A DNA stretch of 16,803 nucleotides, taken from assembly GCA_964427955.1 (NCBI GenBank), contig CAYRWY010000085.1, forward strand, positions 1 to 16,803. The letters are read 5' to 3'. Positions within the stretch are counted from its first letter, which is position 1; each line of letters starts with the position of its first letter. The translations under genes were made by a program, and so were the position numbers. Under the pieces are notes generated by a model. The model worked only from the letters and a program-made list of their open reading frames with translations. It made no database searches and was not told where the DNA came from. This stretch comes from JACRBK01 sp964427955. Lineage in GTDB: Bacteria; Chloroflexota; Anaerolineae; Aggregatilineales; Aggregatilineaceae. This document shows, piece by piece, positions 12,831 to 16,803 of the stretch.

Positions 12831-14792
12831 TTAGGCCCCGTGGGTGGCTACAGCGTGCTCGTGGGCCAGATCGCTGCGGTGAATCTGGTAGGGCACGCTG
12901 GTCACCACGACCCGTTCCATCCGGCTCAGGGCCAGGTTGAACATCACCGCGCTGTTCTGGTGCAGCGCCTGCTCCCAGAAGGTATCCATCGCCAGGTGGC
13001 CCATGATGACGTGCACGAAGCTGCCGGGAGTCTTGGCTTGCAGATCCTCGATGTATTGCTGAAGCGGTTCGGCCAGCAGGCGGTAGGGAGAAGGGATCAT
13101 CACCAACTCGCCTTCGCCGATTCGCTTTTCCCATTTCGCGCGGATCACGTCCGCTTTGTTGGGATTGACGGCGATATGCACGGCGTGCCAGGGGTGATCC
13201 AGCGATTTGGCGAAGTTCACCAGCCGCACCGTCTCGGCGTGCACGTCGTCCACCAAGATCAGGGTTTGCACCGGGCGTTTCTCCACGTCCATCGGCACCC
13301 CTTCGAGGCTGAGCAGGCGCGCCACGTCACGGTAGTGGTAGTGGATGCGGAAGAAGATGAAGACCAGCACCGGGATCAACAGCACCACGAACCAGGCGCC
13401 GCTGGTGAACTTGGTCACGGCAAAGATGATCATCACCATACCAGTGCACACCGCGCCAAACCCGCTGACGAACATCTTCAGCCGCCAGTGGGGATCGTAG
13501 CGCATGACGGTTTCGCGTCCGGGCACTTCTTCGCCGGGCTTCAACCTGCCGATCTTGCGCATTCGGACCACCATGCCGGTCTGGGACATGGTGAAGCTCA
13601 GGAATACGCCGATGGCATACAGCGGGATCAAGGCGGTCACCCGCGCCTGAGAGACGATGACCAGCAGCGAGGCGCAGAGCGCCAGCCCCATGATGCCCCA
13701 CGAGAAGACCAGGCGGCTGCCACGATAGGTCAACTGGCGCGGCAGGAAGCCGTCCCCGGCGTGCAGGGCCGCCAGCCGCGGGAAGTCCGCATAGCTGGTA
13801 TTGGCCGCCATTAACAGGATCAGGGCGGTGCCCACCAGGATCATGAGGTAGAAGAGACTGCCGTCGCCGTAAATCGTGCGGCCCAACTGGGAAATGACCG
13901 TTTCCCGCTCGCTCGGCATCGCGTGAATCTGGTGCGCGATGAAAGTGATCCCCAGGAACATGACGATCAGCAGGCTGCTCATCCAGACCAGGGTGATGGC
14001 CGCATTCCGGCTGCGCGGTTCCTTGAAGGCCGTGATCCCGTTCGAAATGGCCTCGATGCCCGTCAGCGCGGCACAGCCGCTGGAGAAGGCGCGCAGGATC
14101 AAGAACAAGGTCAGGGCCTGCCCACCCTCCTGAATGGCTTCGACATCGACCACGGTGGGCAGATCGCCGAGGACATACCGGATGAAACCGACTGCCAGGG
14201 TCAGGAGCATGGCCCCCAGGAAGAAGAAGGTCGGGATGGCGAAAATACGCCCGCTTTCCTTGACCCCCCGCAGGTTGACCAGCGTCATGAGCGCGATCAC
14301 GCCCACCGCCATTTCCACCCGGTAGGGATACAGGAAATGAAAGCCGGAGGTAATCTGCGCGATACCGGAGGAAACGCTGACCGCCACCGTCAGGATATAG
14401 TCGGTCAGCAGCGCGGCCCCCGCGATCTGGGCGGGCAGCTCACCCAGGTTGTCGCGCGCCACAATGTATGCGCCACCACCGTTCGGGTAGGCGTAGATGG
14501 TTTGGCGATAGGAGATGGTCACGATGATCATCAAGAGCGCAATCGCCAACGCGATGGGCAGTGATATTCCCAGGGTGGCAGCACCCGTTCCGGCCAGCGC
14601 CAGAATGATCAGGATTTCTTCGGTGGCATACGCCGTGGACGACAGCGCATCCGACGCGAACACCGCCAGCCCCACCGGTTTGCTAACCACCTGGTGCGGG
14701 AGTGCTTTAGTCTCCAACGGCTTACCGATCAGCCAATGAGACAGTTTGAACCGAGATTTAGGGGTGTCGGGGGATGCCGTGATAGTAGACAT
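12831..14792 (-). CDS. kimA: KimA-type potassium importer (APC superfamily, KUP/YdaO-like)
   Basis: This 653-residue membrane protein matches Bacillus subtilis KimA (YdaO), a proton-coupled potassium importer, along its length. Shared features are the opening LIGKPLETKA, SDALSSTAYATEEILIILA with D48 and Y55, SYRQTIYAYPNGGGAYIV, and LLTDYILTVAVSVSSG with D131. FSSGCAALTGIEAISNGI, LIPLYAIGVFLSFTMSQTG and a cytoplasmic C-terminal domain beginning near TLILVDDVHAETV also match. D48, Y55 and D131 fall where KimA has its ion-coupling residues. About twelve membrane helices precede the C-terminal domain, which resembles universal-stress-type nucleotide-binding folds. The start ATG 14792 is favoured over an upstream TTG by AAAGAGGT 7 bases before it. 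The gene has its own promoter candidate and a leader with an attenuator-like terminator, so regulation by transcript termination is likely. Generic annotation would be 'amino acid permease'. Confidence 0.9.
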   Translation of the reverse strand: MSTITASPDTPKSRFKLSHWLIGKPLETKALPHQVVSKPVGLAVFASDALSSTAYATEEILIILALAGTGAATLGISLPIALAIALLMIIVTISYRQTIYAYPNGGGAYIVARDNLGELPAQIAGAALLTDYILTVAVSVSSGIAQITSGFHFLYPYRVEMAVGVIALMTLVNLRGVKESGRIFAIPTFFFLGAMLLTLAVGFIRYVLGDLPTVVDVEAIQEGGQALTLFLILRAFSSGCAALTGIEAISNGITAFKEPRSRNAAITLVWMSSLLIVMFLGITFIAHQIHAMPSERETVISQLGRTIYGDGSLFYLMILVGTALILLMAANTSYADFPRLAALHAGDGFLPRQLTYRGSRLVFSWGIMGLALCASLLVIVSQARVTALIPLYAIGVFLSFTMSQTGMVVRMRKIGRLKPGEEVPGRETVMRYDPHWRLKMFVSGFGAVCTGMVMIIFAVTKFTSGAWFVVLLIPVLVFIFFRIHYHYRDVARLLSLEGVPMDVEKRPVQTLILVDDVHAETVRLVNFAKSLDHPWHAVHIAVNPNKADVIRAKWEKRIGEGELVMIPSPYRLLAEPLQQYIEDLQAKTPGSFVHVIMGHLAMDTFWEQALHQNSAVMFNLALSRMERVVVTSVPYQIHRSDLAHEHAVATHGA

Positions 14793-14799
14793 CGTTTGA

Positions 14800-14807
14800 C
14801 CTCTTTG
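14800..14807 (-). promoter_or_regulatory. Ribosome binding site of the kimA-like gene
   Basis: On the minus strand AAAGAGGT precedes ATG 14792 by 7 bases. It decides the start over TTG 14822, which would lie at the end of the leader terminator. Confidence 0.75.
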
Positions 14808-14820
14808 ACTTACCTGCATC

Positions 14821-14843
14821 AAAAAGCCCGATCCAATCGGGCT
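14821..14843 (-). terminator. Intrinsic terminator in the kimA leader (candidate attenuator)
   Basis: On the minus strand AGCCCGAT and ATCGGGCT (plus coordinates 14843-14836 and 14832-14825) form a perfect 8-bp stem with a TGG loop. Five Ts follow directly (14825-14821). It sits 29 bases before the kimA start, inside the leader predicted from the promoter at 14915-14944. The segment GGCTG (minus, 14885-14881) can pair with CAGCC (minus, 14844-14840), which overlaps the terminator's left arm. A mutually exclusive antiterminator is therefore possible. Alternatively it simply ends the carB transcript, whose stop is 157 bases upstream. Confidence 0.8.
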
Positions 14844-14908
14844 GATATGCCTGTCAAGATTCAGGTTGGGAAAGATCGCCCAGCCAAAATGTGCACATGT
14901 ATTAGGTT
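14844..14908 (-). ncRNA. Possible small structured leader RNA upstream of the kimA attenuator
   Basis: Between the predicted transcription start (about 14908) and the terminator, the minus strand can form two short hairpins. These are TGGG/CCCA (14882-14879 with 14870-14867) and CCTG/CAGG (14865-14862 with 14853-14850), each with an 8-base loop. The alternative GGCTG/CAGCC pairing would enclose both. I could not match it to the ydaO c-di-AMP, fluoride or other riboswitch consensus that I know. Aptamer function is inference from its position. Confidence 0.35.
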
Positions 14909-14914
14909 GTTATT

Positions 14915-14944
14915 ATCCTACATGACGGATCAAAATAGTCTCAA
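14915..14944 (-). promoter_or_regulatory. Candidate sigma-70-type promoter for kimA
   Basis: On the minus strand TTGAGA (14944-14939, five of six matches) is followed after 18 bases by TAGGAT (14920-14915, four of six). Transcription would begin near 14908, giving a leader of about 115 bases. Confidence 0.5.
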
Positions 14945-14978
14945 GAACACCCCCCAAGGTGTCAAGAACTTATCAAGA
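14941..14978 (-). repeat. Three TCTTGA direct repeats in helical phase
   Basis: TCTTGA occurs on the minus strand at 14978-14973, 14967-14962 and 14946-14941, with start-to-start distances of 11 and 21 bases, about one and two turns of DNA. The last two share the longer GTTCTTGA, and the last overlaps the proposed -35 element. This arrangement resembles an operator for a regulator bound on one face of the helix. Confidence 0.5.
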
Positions 14979-14999
14979 TGGTCATTCTGACGACAAGTA

Positions 15000-16803
15000 T
15001 TAGCAGTGATGCTGCTGCAAGCTCTTAGCCGACAAAGTCTGCGATTTGAGGGTCTGAATACCGTTGATCGCGGCTTGAGCGGCGCTGAGCGTAGTCAAGA
15101 TCGGAACCCCGTAGCGCACTGCCGCGGTGCGAATGTGCATCCCGTCACTGTGGGCGACCGATCCCAGCGGCGTATTGATGATCAGGTCGATCTCGCCGGT
15201 GCGGAGCAAATCCACCACATTCGGGCTGCCCTCGCTGACCTTGTGCACCGGGATCACGTTCAACCCGGCATGGGCGCAGAATTCCGCCGTGCCGCGCGTG
15301 GCCAACAGCCGGAAACCCATGCGCTGTAGATCGCGCGCCAGCTTGAGGGCGGCGCTTTTGTCGTAGTCGTTCACGCTGAGAAAAACGGTGCCTTCCAGCG
15401 GCAGACGATCCCCGGCGGCGATCTGCGCCTTGGCGAAGGCGTGCCCGAACCGGGCGGCATGACCCATCACTTCGCCGGTGCTGCGCATCTCCGGTCCCAA
15501 CAGCGCATCCACACCCAGGAATTTTTTGAAGGGCAGCACAGCCTCCTTGACGAAAAAGCCGCGCACTTCCGGCTCTTCGACCAGCCCCAGGTCCGTCAGA
15601 GAACGCCCGGTAAGAATCTGCGCGGCACGCCGGGCCAGCGGGACGCCCGTCGCTTTGCTGACATAGGGGATGGTCCGGCTGGCGCGGGGATTGACTTCCA
15701 GCACGTAGACGATGTCATCCCGGATGGCGTACTGGACGTTCATCAGGCCGCGCACGCCCAGGGCCAGGCCCAGCCGTTCGGTGTATTCGCGCAGGTGGGC
15801 CATGTGAAAGGCGGAAATCTTGTAGGGCGGGATCACGCAGGCCGAGTCGCCGCTGTGCACCCCGGCCTCTTCGATGTGCTGCATGATCGCGCCGATCACC
15901 ACCTGGGTGTCGTCAGCGATGGCATCCACATCTACCTCGTAAGCATCTTCCAGGTAATGGTCGATCAGGACCGGCTGGCCCGGTGCGGCGGCGAAGGCGG
16001 ATTGCAGGGTGTCGTCCAGCGCGCTTTCGCCGTAGACAATCGCCATCGCGCGCCCGCCCAACACATACGAGGGCCGCACCAGGACCGGGTAGCCGATGGC
16101 GCGGGCGACCTGTCGGGCTTCGTCCGCCGAATTCGCCATGCCGTGCGCGGGGGCGGGAATCTCCAAGTCGTCCAGCAGCGCGCCGAACTGGCCGCGATCC
16201 TCGGCGGCGGCAATCGAGTCCGGCGCCGTGCCCAGGATCGACACGCCGTGTGCCACCAGCTTCGCCGTCAGGTTGAGGGGCGTCTGCCCGCCGAACTGGA
16301 CGACCACGCCCTTGAGCGGCTGCTCGCGAGCCACGATATTGAGCACGTGTTCCAGCGTGAGCGGCTCGAAATACAACCGGTCCGAGGTGTCGTAATCGGT
16401 GCTGACCGTCTCCGGGTTGCAGTTGACCATCACGGCTTCGTAGCCCGCATCGCGCACCGCACGTGCCGCGTGGACACAGCAGTAATCGAACTCGATCCCC
16501 TGCCCGATGCGGTTCGGTCCACTGCCCAGGATGATGATCTTCTCACGCGGGGTGGGCGCCGCTTCGCTCTCGGACTCGTAGGCGCTGTACAGGTACGGCG
16601 TATAGGACTCGAACTCCGCCGCGCAGGTGTCCACGACGTGAAAGGTCGGCAAAATGCCGTCCGCCAGCCGCCGGGCACGCACGTCCGCTTCGGAGACACT
16701 GTCCACCGCATCCAACAGCCAGGCGATGTGCTGGTCGGCAAATCCCGCCCGCTTGGCGGTGCGCAGCAGGTCGGCAGAAAGATCGTCCAGGCGCGCACAC
16801 CCG
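15000..16803 (-). CDS. carB: Carbamoyl-phosphate synthase large subunit, C-terminal part (cut by window edge)
   Basis: CarB makes carbamoyl phosphate for arginine and pyrimidine synthesis, using ammonia passed from CarA. The frame stays open to the window end and supplies the last 600 of about 1,070 residues. It begins inside the oligomerisation domain (LDDLSADLLRTAKRAGFADQ). The second ATP-grasp half follows, with GSGPNRIGQGIEFDYCCVHA, NCNPETVSTDYDTSDRLYF, QFGGQTPLNL, RPSYVLGGRAMAIVY and the metal-binding stretch VLEVNPRASRTIPYVSKATG. It ends in the MGS-like allosteric domain (FLSVNDYDKSAAL, LLATRGTAEF, NTPLG). Nothing in the visible part is broken. It ends at TAA 15000-15002. A weak ACACC/GGTGT hairpin (14947-14962) and the stronger terminator at 14821-14843 follow. 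No carA or pyr gene is visible beside it. Confidence 0.97.
   Translation of the reverse strand, partial: GCARLDDLSADLLRTAKRAGFADQHIAWLLDAVDSVSEADVRARRLADGILPTFHVVDTCAAEFESYTPYLYSAYESESEAAPTPREKIIILGSGPNRIGQGIEFDYCCVHAARAVRDAGYEAVMVNCNPETVSTDYDTSDRLYFEPLTLEHVLNIVAREQPLKGVVVQFGGQTPLNLTAKLVAHGVSILGTAPDSIAAAEDRGQFGALLDDLEIPAPAHGMANSADEARQVARAIGYPVLVRPSYVLGGRAMAIVYGESALDDTLQSAFAAAPGQPVLIDHYLEDAYEVDVDAIADDTQVVIGAIMQHIEEAGVHSGDSACVIPPYKISAFHMAHLREYTERLGLALGVRGLMNVQYAIRDDIVYVLEVNPRASRTIPYVSKATGVPLARRAAQILTGRSLTDLGLVEEPEVRGFFVKEAVLPFKKFLGVDALLGPEMRSTGEVMGHAARFGHAFAKAQIAAGDRLPLEGTVFLSVNDYDKSAALKLARDLQRMGFRLLATRGTAEFCAHAGLNVIPVHKVSEGSPNVVDLLRTGEIDLIINTPLGSVAHSDGMHIRTAAVRYGVPILTTLSAAQAAINGIQTLKSQTLSAKSLQQHHC

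Noticed and set aside
14844..14908. A known riboswitch (ydaO c-di-AMP or crcB fluoride) in the kimA leader
   Set aside because: The leader is too short for ydaO and lacks its conserved CCGACAGCUAAC-like core. A GGGCGAT stretch resembles the start of fluoride riboswitches, but the matching CGCC and UGAUG parts are absent.
14960..14965. Perfect TTGACA (minus strand) as the kimA -35 box
   Set aside because: No -10-like sequence lies 16 to 18 bases downstream; the nearest candidate (TATTTT) is 22 bases away. TTGAGA with TAGGAT is better spaced.
1..16803. CRISPR array, tRNA, rRNA or insertion sequence
   Set aside because: No regularly spaced repeats, cloverleaf sequence, rRNA-like stretch, transposase or flanking inverted repeat was seen on either strand.

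Overview
This is a GC-rich, densely coded bacterial chromosomal segment. The CUT2-type sugar ABC transporter, the KimA-type potassium permease, the CarB fragment and the overall gene style fit a Chloroflexota (Anaerolineae-like) genome, but that placement is an impression from the proteins. No rRNA or other marker is present to prove it.

Region 1 (1-8538, plus strand) is a carbohydrate uptake and catabolism operon. It contains the C-terminal end of a SAF-domain oxidoreductase-like protein, a secreted sugar-binding protein, a permease, a tandem-NBD ATPase, a second distinct permease, an FGGY-family carbohydrate kinase and an L-fucose/L-arabinose isomerase-like enzyme. The last five genes are tightly packed, with one ATGA overlap. 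A strong hairpin sits after the binding-protein gene and another precedes it. The operon closes with a long-stem terminator at 8494-8538. Import, isomerisation to a ketose and phosphorylation can be read from the genes. The sugar itself cannot, and no aldolase is in the window.

Region 2 (8568-10025, minus strand) is a two-gene unit: a LysE-family exporter followed by an AraC-family regulator. It converges on the sugar operon and diverges from region 3.

Region 3 (10151-12735, plus strand) is the most unusual part. It holds a stand-alone family A DNA polymerase with a 3'-5' exonuclease domain, no 5' nuclease domain and phage-like active-site choices. This gene overlaps an uncharacterised protein that looks like a PD-(D/E)XK-type nuclease core joined to a C-terminal winged helix.

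Region 4 (12774-14944, minus strand) is a KimA-type potassium importer gene. Its leader carries an intrinsic terminator just before the ribosome binding site, which makes it a candidate attenuator or riboswitch. Just upstream lie three TCTTGA repeats spaced by one and two helical turns.

Region 5 (15000-16803, minus strand) is the C-terminal part of carB, cut by the window edge. No stretch over 300 bases lacks a gene. No tRNA, rRNA, CRISPR array or insertion sequence was seen.
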